Positions 43,001 to 52,199 of a stretch of DNA of 64,000 bases are shown piece by piece; position 1 is the first letter of the stretch, and every line of letters begins with the position of its first letter. Position numbers and translations under genes: made by a program. The stretch covers positions 136,072,171 to 136,136,170 of the forward strand of contig NC_084759.1 of assembly GCF_028858725.1 (NCBI RefSeq), given 5' to 3'. The DNA is from Colius striatus (Eukaryota > Chordata > Aves > Coliiformes > Coliidae). The notes beneath the pieces were generated by a model, which was not told the origin of the DNA, made no database searches, and saw only the letters and a program-made list of their open reading frames with translations.

Positions 43001-46000
43001 CATGTGAAAGATCTAGCTCTGTAACTTCATCAGAGCTTTCTGACTGTGATCTTAGTAACCTGGAACGTTGTCTTGGCTCTGGAATGGGAGACCCAATGAT
43101 TTCTTCAGGTAGCTCCTATAATGGATATAAAAAATTGCAGATGTTCTATGTAGCTCAGAAATAATTTCAATTACAAGCAATTTATTATCAGTTCTAAGAC
43201 TCAGAACATTCTGAGAATAATTTTACTGTTAAATGAACATAAGTACAAACTCATTGGGATATATGGCTTTAGAGACCTGAAAATTCCAGTAGGTTCCCAA
43301 AATATACTGAAAAGAATTTGTATCTCTATTATAAAACAACTTGTCTTCTGAATGACTCTGTCCTTAAGAATTCATGGATATGCATGGTGTTTATCATGGT
43401 GTTTATGACTCAGAACATTTTAGTTTTAAGAATATAAAAGTCTTACTTACTGGTGGATTTATCTCATAAAGTTCCTTGTTTTTTGCAATTGTATCATTTA
43501 TTTTCTTCTGCATGTGAGATATATGCTGTTCATAGCTGCCATCATTTGGAGTTTTCCCAGCAATCTGAATACCACCAGGTGTTGGCAAAGCTGCTAGATA
43601 CACACCTGTTGCAGACTTTAAAGAAATCATTAAGAAAACTGGCAATGGCATAAGCATGTACTTCTGGTATTTTCATACGAAGTTTTTCATAATGCTTATA
43701 CTGGACAACATTGTGACATCTACAATATAGCATGGTCTCTTCCTATAACAAATAGATCTCTCTCTCCTGTTGCTTATGAAAAAAAAAAAAACCACACTCC
43801 TCTTCTAATAAACTCTACTTCTCATGGGTCTTTTCCATTATACAGCTCTTAACTTAGCTAAAGGTTTCAAACAAGCTATGAATTAAAATCTCTGCCCTAG
43901 TATATTTTGCATGGGCAAGAGTTGGTTTCAAGGATTTAACACTTGGCCAAACCATTTATAGTATCACTGAAGCTGTGAGAATCTCATTTCTATTCACAGA
44001 AAACAGATAATCAGTTCAGATAAAAGAAACAGTCACTATAAGCCAAGCATCCTTTTACACTGCTGCAGGAAGCGGTAGCATATTTCACTATTCTAACCTC
44101 ACATGACAGAGCGGGGTTACCAAATATTGTTAATGAAGATGTGTTGACTATCTCTAAGACACAGTCTACCCTTAATTTCCTCAGTGCTACCAACGGAGAG
44201 ATCACTCTCTTTTTTGGCAACTAACCAAAACAGCATTAACTGACTTTACTTGTCACAGAACTGACAGGACTTTTAAAGAACAAAATCATTTTTCTGTAAT
44301 TTATGCTATCAAACCATTTCAAGTTTATTTTCCTCTCCTCTTATTTCTAATAATCTTGTCCTATTAACAGTTTGAAGAGATTTGAATCTTCTCCTGGTGC
44401 TGAAAGCCTGTCCTGATTTGCCAACAATCTGACACATCATTCCTTTCCATTACCTAATTTATTCTTAAAATGACATTCTAATCTCTCTAGTTACTCTGCA
44501 TTCTAAAACATTTGTATGTCTTGGTAAGATGGAAAAATACAGTAAGAAAAAGAATCCCAAGATTAAAACTGTACTTACTGCCAATCCCATTAGCATATTT
44601 TCACCCACAGTGATCTGAATTCGTAGCCCAAACAGAGCATTCATTCCTCTCAGCTTAAGTTTATTCATCAGTTGAGTGTGCACTTCATATTCCATAAATG
44701 GCAAGAGATTACTGATAGATGTCGCATTCGCTTCAGCTTGAGCTTTCTTCTTTAGACGGCATAACCTGACAATACAAAACAGCACATGACATCAGCAGAT
44801 AAAACAGTTTTAATGGCCTGTTGTAGACTGAAAGTGATCATCAGTTATTTTGATTTTTTTTCCCTCATTGTATAACTTAATCAGGAAGACTGAGGCAGAC
44901 TGAGGCACTGAGAAAAATACAGTAATATCAGAAAAATACAGTAATTCACCCAGTTGTAACAAGTTCATCACAAAATCTTTCTCAAACTATAGCTTCAGGC
45001 CTTTTTTCTCCTTTTTTTTTTTTTTGGTGGAGTGGGAATGTTTGAGGAATCACTTTAGAGAAAATGGACACCCGTAAGTGCTTCAGAAACAGATCAGAGA
45101 CCATCATGTAACTAGAAGTCAAGTTCCACAATGGTGCTGAAGGCATAATTTAATAAAACAGAAAACACCAAAGGAGGAGCACAGAACACATCTCTACAGT
45201 AGCTCCAGTAAAGGAGGAGCACAGAACACATCTCTACAGTAGCTCCAGTAATTCTGCTCTAGTAGAAGTCAGAGAATGATAATCACAAGATCATAAAAAC
45301 TCGAGTGAGAAGATACTTCAGCAGGTTTTCAGTTCCATCTCCCACACAGACAAAGACAGGTCAACTCTGAGCTCAGATCAGGATGCCCAGAGCTTGTTCC
45401 AGTCAGGTCTTGAAAACTCAACAAAGATGGAGACTGCACCACTTCCTAGGTGATCTGTTCCACAGACTGTTTGTCTTCATGTGTAAGTAGTTTTTCCTTT
45501 TATCCACTCCAAATCTCTCTTGGTTCAGCTTAGGCCCATTGTTTCCCACTCTCCCGCTGTGCTGATGGCTACACGTGCTATACAAACTCCTAATAGCAGG
45601 CTGCTATTAGGTTCCCCTGAATCCTTCCTCAATCCAGAGTGCAAAAGTCCAGTACTCATAGCCTTTCTACAGGTTTTCCTCACTCCCTTGGTGGCTCACC
45701 ATTGAACTTGCTCTAGTTTTCTGACATCTCTCAGAGGGAGGACAAAACTGGACAGATATTGTATTATCTGATACCTCTCATTGTGGTGCAACTCCACAAT
45801 ACGGCAAACTCCAAGAGAACACAGTCCACAGTCCCCTCCACATCATCAAAATGTTCAACAGGACAGGTCCGACTGCAGACTCTACTATACTAGTCATTCT
45901 AGTATAGAGCTGATATTCAGTTATGGACATCACCACACAGTTAACATAACTGACTTAAAACAGTTCATTGAGTTTCCACTGCAATAATTGTATCAGAACA

Positions 46001-49000
46001 CATTAGCAGTACCAAACAGTAAGTTAAAGCATGAAAACTTACATCCAGGTAGACAAACTACAGGAATTTCCATAGGCATTAAGAAGGAAAAGGGCAGAAC
46101 ATTTACCAAATGTCCATCAACATGGATAAATTACCAGATGTCCATCTACAGGCATGACATGTAACACAGGGGAAGAGAAGGATGTCCTCCTCATCCAGTA
46201 CCCTAATAAACTGCCATTAACTCCTAGCATTTCAACACAAAAATCTAAGGTTTGATAACATACTGGATTTTAGCAACAGGAATTCTTTCAAAGATCTCCA
46301 AAACTTTATTAATAAAACATTATGATAGATACCTGGCTTGAATAAGACAGCCTTTCCCAATAACTATTGCCTCTACAGGAAGATCAATTGTGGTGAAAAG
46401 GACATCAGGAACTTTTTGCTTCCTACAGTTGTAACAGTAAGTAAGGTGAGCAGGGAATGGCATGTTCAATTCATCATATGGTATATGGCAAAATCCACAA
46501 CCTGGTGGTGAAGCTTCTTCAATCCTAAAAATACATTACGGAGAACATACACTTAAAACATCTGCATCTTATTAACAATTATTAATATGTGCATATGTGT
46601 ATGAACAACAACAGATATCTACTTAAATCATATACTGCAGCTATACCCTGCTCCATTATGCTAATGTGACAAGTATTGATTTTATGAATTAGAAGAATAA
46701 AATTAGGCTGCCTGCTAGCAGCTAAAATGCTATAAATAAAACTAGCATTGAAACTTGTTATGCAGGGATCAAGATAAAGCACCTACAATGATCAACGATT
46801 TATATAAACCTAAAACATTACTGAGTTGGCTTTAAACACTATGATTTCCAAATGTAGCCCATGGTACCACACTTGCACTGAGAATCCGCTGTACCAAATA
46901 AAAAGTCTCCTTTAGATGGATTGTGTCCAAAAATCTGCACAAACCTACCGAGCAGAATGTAAACAACAAACCAACCATCCTACTGAGAAGCAGCATAGTA
47001 TATATTAACATTGTAAGAAGAATACCAAGATTGTTTCCAATTAGGTAAAATTAGGTAAAAGGCATTAGGTAAAAGTTATTTTTCACTGAGTTAGAATGCT
47101 TAGTCTCCTCCTCCTCAATAATAAACATCCAAGAACAACCACTATAAAAATTTGAAAAAAGCACCGGCTAACTGCATCACTGCACATTTATTCTGTTTCA
47201 CATGAACAATTAAACTCAGTGAATTCTGAAGAGATGCTTAAACAAATCTGACAGATCCAAAACATTAGTTATCATAGACCCTGGTAAATATATTTCATCT
47301 CAAAGGTGAGCTTTATCTGTTTAGATCAGAAATGCCAAAGGAAGGTAAAACAACTATGTCAAGACTCTTAGGGGCATCAAAATGCACATTTTTATTAAAA
47401 TGACAATTTCTTCATATAATGAACATTATATTTGTTTCTCTCCATCATACAGTGAACAGGGAAACAAATATTTTTGTTCTGGCTTGTTTACAAAAGTGTA
47501 TACCAGAAGACAATGTCCTACTGCTAACAAAGTACAGTAATAATAAATAGTACTATGTTTGCAGGGTTATTATGGAAAAGTAATGCAAGTATCAATATGT
47601 AATAAATAGTCTTACTTAGGACTACAATAATGCCTTGAAATATTTGACTACTATCCCAATGAAAACATAATAAATTACCAATATGCATTAATCTAATTAT
47701 TTTTTCCCCAAAAGAGTAATTGTCCACGTTCATTCTTCAAATTTTATTTGCATGAGGAGAAACTAAGGAAAAATTTATGTTTTTCCATCAGTTTCATGAG
47801 TTTTTTTCATAAACTTCAACTAAAACATACACAGAATCATAAAAATCTAGCATCATTTCTGTTTTACCACCAAGATATTTCATCTCCCATAGAGGTCTTA
47901 AATAGTATATATAAAGCATATATACACGTATTACAGCCACAGTAGTTTTTGGCTTGCATCATTTAGCATACATATGTCATTTTTTATAGAGTGATATAAA
48001 GTTGAGAAAGATACCTGAAGAGTGGCAAAGAAAAATAACTGAGTTATGATCTGTGGTTAGTAGTCAAACGTGTTACCTTATTCAGACTGTTAGAAATAAA
48101 AACAGAATATCTAATTTGGTGCAGAGTTCCATTACTTCTGTTGTTGTTGTTGTTAGTGAAAAGCAGTAAAGTGGTTGGTCCCGCATCCTGCACTGTAACA
48201 CTGTAACCTACCCTAATAGAGAAGAACTATCTTGGCTCTGAGGAAAAAAATCAACCTCTCCCTTCTCTGACCCTATGGAAAAGAAGCCAGGCTGCCATGA
48301 CAACCTTTGTTCCAAACAGCCTTCCATGATGCCATCCTGAAGAAACCTAGGGTTCAGTACAGCTGCTGTGCCAGACGCGGACAAAATACAGACCTCTTCA
48401 CTATAAGAGAAAAAAATTACAACAAAGTGAATTTCTCCTACTTAGTGCTACTCTTCCTTAAAACTATTAGATTGAAAGCTTTGTACAAAAGTCTCAGTGA
48501 ATTCAATACAAATACTAATTTTGTGAATTTGTGCAACTGTATCCACTAAATTTAACAAACAATTCTCTTCCAGTACTTAAAACATTGTATAAGTAAAAGA
48601 TGTGGAAGGACTAAATAGAAAGACTAAAGAGTTTTGCCTTATAAATAATATGCTATAACATCACAAAGTGTGATTTTCAGCACTATGGTTAGTACAAAGA
48701 AATACAGCCAACCAACAAAGCAAATAAACATTTTAAAAATAGCATAATTGTCTACCAAAGGAAAATTGAAGTTGTGTCTCATCATCATATAAACATTTGC
48801 TCTCAAAATGAAGTTACAACACATCAGTAACAAGAACATTTCTTGGAGGATAAAAAGTAGTAAAACAGGAAAATTTGACTATAAGCTACAATAATGGTAC
48901 ATACAGCATGCAAAGTAACTGACCACATTCATGACTCTCAAAGTTTTCAGAGGTGCAAATTATCAATATCTCTGAAATTTTTAAATAAGAAACAGATATC

Positions 49001-51008
49001 TAACACTTGGTACTTAAAATATGGTATTTGAAAAAAATACGGAGAAAAGCTTTCCCATATTTTCTAGAATGACATATGTGCCTTTGTTGTTTCTCTTTCC
49101 AGAATAATTTTTCACATATAACATGTTTGGCAGACCAGTACTTACAGTGCCTTGCTCTTTATGCATGTTGAACTAGCAAGTAAACACAAGAATCCTAATC
49201 AATGATCAACTACCACCAGATGTAGTTCCATAAGAAAAATGAAGTGTGAAATAACCCAATAACTGACTGCCTATCTGTGCGCTGTACATTCTTTTGCCAT
49301 AGCTAAGGTTAAAAAACAAAACCAAAAAACACCAAAGCCCCAAACCACACCCTGACAAAACACTGATGCTTTTTACAAGGAGACTGTCAGCCAAAGGAAT
49401 AAATCTTCCATTTTTAGTGGAAGTTGATCCCTCAGTGATGGAAATTTGCACATTGCATTTATAAGGCAAATATGCTATTTAATACACCAAGAAATACAGG
49501 ACATAACCATGCCTTGTCTGTAAAGCAAGCTCTCCTGTTTTCCTACTCTACTAGCACAAGCGCCTGACTTTCAAAAATTCTTCTCAAGTTTTATGAAAGA
49601 TCAAGGTATTTGGTGGTGTTTTTTTTACCAGCAGCAAAGCAATAAATTTGAAGGAACAACAGATGTGATTAAAGCTGAAGCTTTCAGACTGATCATTTCT
49701 GGTTATCTTACTACTTTACCAACAGACGGTGTGCACTCATGAAAGTACTGTATAACTGTACTTCTTTAAGTTATCAATTGCAAATTAAAACGAAACTTCT
49801 TTTTCCAACTTCCCACTTCAAAACAGCAAACTTTAATGCTTCGTCTTTAAAGTAGTTAGGCAAAACCACCATGACAGAAAATAAATTCAGATGTTTGAGT
49901 GTGCTTCAGTTATCTTCCTACAGCAATTCAAAACAACTCATGAGCCAAAGTACTCTTCTGTACCAGACAGACACATTCTGTCTCAGGAGAAGCTCTCCAT
50001 AGATTACTTTCTGGAGCCAGAAAGACACACAAACATTCCTGGGCCAGAGAGTAGGGCAAGTATTTTTCACAATCTTTAAGCCTCTCACAAACTTTGTTAT
50101 TAAGATAAACACACAAGATTAGAATTTTCTAAGTCAAAGAGAATAGAGTAAGACACTGGAGTTTTGGTCTGAACAGGATGCAAGGCTAGCAAATTTAACC
50201 TCAGAAAGACTGCACAGTGGTAGTTTAAACACTGCTGTAGTATTGAAAGATGAAAATAATTTTCCAGATTTTAGGCATTTTCCAGAAAGAAATACAGAAT
50301 TTTTTCTATCTAAAATATTCTAGAGGCATAGGTACATATACATTGCAATACAGTGTACTAGTTTATCACTGTAGATGATCCTGGTGAGTTGTTGTTACCT
50401 GCTTGTAGACAGTTACAATCAGGCAATACATTCTCCTTTAACTTAGACTTAATAAATTCCTAGTAAAGAACTTGTGCCTTAAATTTGAAATTTACCATTT
50501 AAGTACTGGTCTGCCATTTGTTACCCAGTAGTAACAAAACTGCAATACACATACTTTTAGGAACATTCTTAACTAGGATGATTATGTTTAGAAAACTTCA
50601 TAGATAAATTGTTACTATAAAGGCAAATATGTAGGTTTTCATTTAAAAAAAAAAAAAAATAAATAAAATGTTCATGCTCATGATAATTTAAAACCTGACA
50701 AAAACCCAAGTCAAAAAATAGTTTTTAAAAAAGAAGAATAACACTGAAATCTCAGAAAGTTACTTTAACAAATTCTCTGAGGTAGATAAACTACACATTA
50801 CCAACAATTGTGTTGAAACAGTTAATTACTTTTAATGCACTGAAGATGAAAAAAAAATTGTGGCATTTTGAAAGTCAAACCGTCATGATTTACCAAATGC
50901 TAGTTGATTCACTGTAGCCCACTACAGCATGACAACCCAATGCCTTGGCATGGGATTTTATTTCTTGTCTGATTTCTGCCCACCATGCATCTCGTGTCTC
51001 TGGTTCAT
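24879..51008 (-). CDS. C2CD5: C2CD5 (CDP138), C-terminal two thirds, 17 exons in the window
   Basis: C2 calcium-dependent domain-containing protein 5 is known in mammals as an AKT2 substrate that promotes insulin-stimulated insertion of GLUT4 vesicles into the plasma membrane. Coding exons in transcript order: 50894-51008, 48305-48400, 46333-46524, 44579-44765, 43451-43615, 42975-43115, 40527-40590, 37117-37178, 35909-36007, 35500-35589, 34680-34767, 33535-33621, 32000-32050, 30904-31005, 29876-30066, 25671-25817 and 24879-25010. Every junction has AG/GT ends and keeps frame, giving 2009 coding bases: 668 full codons, a stop and a leading split codon. The product agrees with my memory of human C2CD5 from the [12 protein letters not shown] segment to the end. 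The N-terminal C2 domain and the following linker are upstream of 64000. No inactivating change was seen. Confidence 0.97.
25671..25817 (-). CDS. C2CD5: C2CD5 penultimate exon: [11 protein letters not shown], last YbjQ-like unit
   Basis: 147 bases, phase 0 at both ends, 49 codons. It encodes [20 protein letters not shown], a helix, then [15 protein letters not shown] and FMENPNKNQ. This is the first half of the C-terminal YbjQ-like unit. Within the segment I recall, it matches human closely. The intron before it is 4058 bases and holds the large CR1 element. Confidence 0.97.
26881..26923 (+). repeat. 24-base-period tandem duplication
   Basis: A 19-base unit at 26881-26899 recurs exactly at 26905-26923, giving a period of 24 bases. 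It lies in the C2CD5 intron between the last two coding exons and the CR1 element. It looks like a recent local duplication. Confidence 0.8.
27641..28940 (-). mobile_element. CR1 LINE, 5'-truncated, reverse-transcriptase relic
   Basis: An avian-type CR1 retrotransposon of about 1.3 kb inserted antisense to the plus strand. Its 3' end is at 27641, where the plus strand begins AGAATCATAGAATCA, the reverse of the usual ATTCTATG-type tail. Translating the minus strand shows the later part of ORF2: VIRPSQHGF, then DVVYLDF (RT motif A region), [20 protein letters not shown] (the RT active-site FADD) and the C-terminal [18 protein letters not shown]. These are split over at least three frames with stops, so it is dead. 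It sits in a C2CD5 intron in the gene's own orientation. The 5' boundary is approximate. Confidence 0.95.
29876..30066 (-). CDS. C2CD5: C2CD5 exon: [11 protein letters not shown] and [12 protein letters not shown] core
   Basis: 191 bases. The first CT completes Thr, and 63 codons end in phase 0 at donor GTGAGC. It encodes [19 protein letters not shown], then [18 protein letters not shown] and [12 protein letters not shown]. It is nearly identical to human and is the best-conserved part of the C-terminus. An 85-codon open frame on the opposite strand at 29856-30110 is a shadow of this exon. Confidence 0.97.
30904..31005 (-). CDS. C2CD5: C2CD5 exon: symmetric cassette, SSFADRC and RRGS
   Basis: 102 bases, phase 1 at both ends. 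It encodes [20 protein letters not shown], then [12 protein letters not shown]. The RRGS motif fits an R-R-x-S kinase site, though use is unproven. Acceptor TGTTTTCAG is strong, while the donor GTAGGC is weak. If the donor is missed, the frame stays open about 33 codons into the intron before a stop. Confidence 0.94.
32000..32050 (-). CDS. C2CD5: C2CD5 exon: short symmetric cassette, [16 protein letters not shown]
   Basis: 51 bases, phase 1 at both ends, 16 full codons. It is the smallest exon seen here. It sits between acceptor TTTTTAG and donor GTGAGT. The human counterpart is recognisable by GIPAAQR, while the first half has diverged. It can be skipped in frame. Confidence 0.93.
33535..33621 (-). 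CDS. C2CD5: C2CD5 exon: symmetric phase-1 cassette, [15 protein letters not shown]
   Basis: 87 bases, phase 1 at both ends, 28 full codons. It encodes [17 protein letters not shown] and then a Ser/Pro-rich [11 protein letters not shown]. Skipping it leaves the reading frame intact. The acceptor TTGATTGAAG has a poor pyrimidine tract and the donor is GTCAGT, so it is a plausible regulated exon. Confidence 0.93.
34680..34767 (-). CDS. C2CD5: C2CD5 exon: [16 protein letters not shown]
   Basis: 88 bases, 29 codons plus one base, so the next junctions are phase 1. The hydrophobic beta-strand-like start [16 protein letters not shown] is followed by a variable polar tail, [11 protein letters not shown]. 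It ends CAAAGAG before donor GTAAAT. It opens a run of symmetric phase-1 exons. Confidence 0.95.
35500..35589 (-). CDS. C2CD5: C2CD5 exon: [19 protein letters not shown]
   Basis: 90 bases, phase 0 at both ends, 30 codons. PCCLCHV holds three cysteines and a histidine in a row of seven residues; whether they bind metal is unknown. The exon ends [10 protein letters not shown] before donor GTAAGT. The intron to the preceding exon is only 319 bases. Confidence 0.95.
35909..36007 (-). CDS. C2CD5: C2CD5 exon: [18 protein letters not shown]
   Basis: 99 bases, phase 0 at both ends, 33 codons. It starts [18 protein letters not shown] and ends [10 protein letters not shown]. The acceptor ends CTAATTCAG and the donor is GTAAGA-like. 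It starts a folded region, of predicted strand then helix, that continues into the next two exons. Several substitutions from human are conservative. Confidence 0.95.
36935..37072. repeat. AT-rich microsatellite tract
   Basis: About 140 bases of alternating TA runs broken by short A runs, in the intron just downstream of the exon at 37117 (minus). It is probably length-polymorphic and prone to assembly error. Confidence 0.9.
37117..37178 (-). CDS. C2CD5: C2CD5 exon: [20 protein letters not shown]
   Basis: 62 bases. The first GT completes Gly and 20 codons follow, ending in phase 0 at donor GTAAGG. It matches human except for a Pro in place of Ser near the end. NNWT contains an N-x-T triplet, but the protein is thought to be cytosolic, so glycosylation is not expected. 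Confidence 0.95.
37179..40526 (-). other. C2CD5: C2CD5 intron of 3.3 kb, no other gene seen
   Basis: Intron between the IDDTD and FYSCN exons. Open frames such as 37456-37680, 38530-38754 and 39044-39274 (minus) have no recognisable product, and none joins in frame with the flanking exons, which already join perfectly. I see no clear repeat. Confidence 0.7.
40527..40590 (-). CDS. C2CD5: C2CD5 exon: [14 protein letters not shown] acidic segment
   Basis: 64 bases: 21 codons from IDDTDAMED through APPPS, plus one base of a Gly codon completed by the next exon. Acceptor TTTTTTCCAG and donor GTATAG. The short acidic-to-proline segment continues the flexible linker of the preceding exon. Confidence 0.95.
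40591..42974 (-). other. C2CD5: C2CD5 intron of 2.4 kb, no other gene seen
   Basis: AT-rich intron. The 140-codon plus-strand frame at 42069-42491 and the 114-codon minus frame at 42623-42967 are low-complexity, Phe/Leu-rich translations of AT-rich DNA. A pure A run lies at about 42896-42910. Confidence 0.65.
42975..43115 (-). CDS. C2CD5: C2CD5 exon: Ser/Arg-rich acidic linker
   Basis: 141 bases, phase 0 at both ends, 47 codons. It contains [20 protein letters not shown] and a following [15 protein letters not shown]. The RSQSESSDE cluster carries R-x-x-S and acidic-flanked serines that would suit basophilic kinases and CK2, but phosphorylation is inference. The segment is probably disordered. 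Being symmetric, it could be skipped in frame. Confidence 0.96.
43451..43615 (-). CDS. C2CD5: C2CD5 exon: [14 protein letters not shown] and helical linker
   Basis: 165 bases, phase 0 at both ends, 55 codons. It begins [20 protein letters not shown], closing the unit from the preceding exon. A charged stretch follows, with [19 protein letters not shown], that looks helical. Acceptor CTTTAAAG and donor GTAAGTAAG are both good. The residues are almost identical to human. Confidence 0.96.
44579..44765 (-). CDS. C2CD5: C2CD5 exon: [16 protein letters not shown] through MLMGLA
   Basis: 187 bases; the first G completes Arg, followed by 62 codons ending in phase 0. The sequence has a basic, Ala-rich start ([16 protein letters not shown]), then [19 protein letters not shown] and [18 protein letters not shown]. 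The NALFGL segment is in the place of AVVGY in the other units, so this is probably the first half of another YbjQ-like unit. Donor is GTAAGT. Confidence 0.96.
45171..45250 (+). repeat. Exact 40-base tandem duplication
   Basis: The 40 bases at 45171-45210 are repeated without a mismatch at 45211-45250. The identity suggests a recent duplication. It lies next to an old CR1 fragment in a C2CD5 intron. Confidence 0.92.
45272..45795 (-). mobile_element. Old diverged CR1 LINE 3' fragment
   Basis: About 520 bases read as the reverse complement of a CR1 3' region. Segments such as 'caggatgcccagagcttgtt', 'ccagtcaggtcttgaaaact' and 'caaagatggagactgcacca' occur in the order expected for CR1, ending with a diverged 'aaactggacagatattgtat'. 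It is much older than the element at 27.6 kb. No coding capacity remains. Confidence 0.82.
46333..46524 (-). CDS. C2CD5: C2CD5 exon: paired CxxC (zinc-ribbon-like) module
   Basis: 192 bases encoding 63 full codons between two split Arg codons. It contains CGFC and CYNC separated by 17 residues, a CX2C-X17-CX2C spacing suited to binding one metal ion. Between them runs [17 protein letters not shown], matching human. The exon ends in GKGCLIQA plus AG. Zinc binding is inferred from the spacing, not shown. The short segment EEASPPG before the first Cys differs from the human sequence I recall. Confidence 0.96.
46525..48304 (-). other. C2CD5: C2CD5 intron of 1.8 kb
   Basis: Contains the TTAGGTAAAA repeat and a TTG microsatellite near 48138. 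No other gene or recognisable element was seen. Confidence 0.7.
47041..47074 (+). repeat. Short tandem repeat, TTAGGTAAAA x3
   Basis: The 10-base unit occurs at 47041-47050, 47051-47060 and 47065-47074, the last after a 4-base gap. It lies in a C2CD5 intron. Confidence 0.85.
48305..48400 (-). CDS. C2CD5: C2CD5 exon: completes the first YbjQ-like unit in the window
   Basis: 96 bases. The first T completes Cys, then [19 protein letters not shown], and the exon ends in CAA AG, the start of a split Arg codon. SGTAAVL is the closing strand of the unit opened in the preceding exon. The acceptor is strong (TTTCTCTTATAG). The donor GTTGTC is weak, which could lower splicing efficiency here. Confidence 0.95.
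48401..50893 (-). other. C2CD5: C2CD5 intron of 2.5 kb, no other gene seen
   Basis: AT-rich intron with an A run at about 50646-50659. Short open frames on both strands at about 49891-50116 overlap each other and have no recognisable product. Confidence 0.7.
50894..51008 (-). CDS. C2CD5: C2CD5 exon: [10 protein letters not shown] segment, first half of a YbjQ-like unit
   Basis: 115 bases, entered in phase 1 (the incoming base plus AT makes Asp) and left with TG of a split Cys codon. It encodes [17 protein letters not shown], then [13 protein letters not shown]. The glycine-rich AVVGY motif is typical of the YbjQ-like units in this protein. Acceptor TTTCAG and donor GTAAAT are both present. 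It is the most 5' C2CD5 exon in the window. Confidence 0.96.
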
Positions 51009-52169
51009 CTGAAAGACAAAGTATAAATCAGTTCACTATTCTGCACTGTGTCAACTTAAAGCTTCATGCAATTAATCTGAAAAGTCAAATTTTTCATATT
51101 CAAGTGTTTCATTGTACCAGGACACTTCTTATTTCTTAGCTATTACACTTGACACAAACATTAACAACAGGGCTTTTTTTCATTAATTTCCTTGTTTATC
51201 ACCCCAGTGAACAGATTCTGACAAACTACTCAGTAGTTGTTGTTGTTGTTCATACGACAGCTAACACCAAAATACTGTAGATACTGCTTCAATCTCTACC
51301 TACTTGAAGATCATACTGTCAGTTTCCAACAACAAAAGAGCAGCACACAAATTGCAACAAAGTATCACTGATACTCTGTAACACTGGAAAACTAGTAGTA
51401 CTTGTAGTAATAAAGTATTATTTTACTTCAGTATACACTTGACATCTTTGAAGTAATCTCAGTAGTTTTTCCAGCTGCAAGCAGTTCTCTCTGTTAACCA
51501 GGACCTAAAATATTTGTTCATGACTGTATCAGTTACCAAATACACAGCTCTACGATCCTTATTTCTGCACTTCTAACTTTGAAACTACTTCTACATTAGC
51601 ATTAATAAGATGTATGTTGGCTATGTACTTGTCAATGCTTTTTTGCTTCAGTATCCTGGCAACCCCACCCCCTGGATTCTAATCACCTTTATTGTCTTTG
51701 AGGTTATATGCTAAAATGTATCCTGCCTGCTTTGCTTAAATCCTACATTAAAAATCAAAGTGTGCTACTTGAGTAAGTTTATGCAATCCGTTTATTTTAA
51801 CTGTTCAGCAATTAGTTTCCCAGAACTAAAGCTCCCATCTCAGTATTGTCAATGAGTACTGTAATTTAAAATTTGAGTCTGTCAACTGTTTCTTCTTTCA
51901 AAAGGCTTACCTGTACCACTTAGTTGAAAACTATGTTAATTATTGATACATAAAATAAGGAGGGAAAACAATAACAAACAATAGGCACTTAGACGCTACA
52001 TCTGAGTAAATAGATTCTTAAACAATTCTCCTGAAATCAACTGAACTTTGCACAGACACAAACTTCTGGTAATTGAGATATCCTTGCTGAATCACAATTT
52101 AAAACACCAATGTCAAAACCTGAGATTCATTGGGAACCAGTTTTGTACTATCAGGAATATTTATAAATA

Positions 52170-52199
52170 TAGTGTATGATAAGCCCATATCATACACTA
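52170..52199. repeat. Perfect 12-bp inverted repeat, 6-base loop
   Basis: The arm TAGTGTATGATA at 52170-52181 is matched by its exact reverse complement at 52188-52199 around the loop AGCCCA. It can form a hairpin on either strand. Function unknown. Confidence 0.85.
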
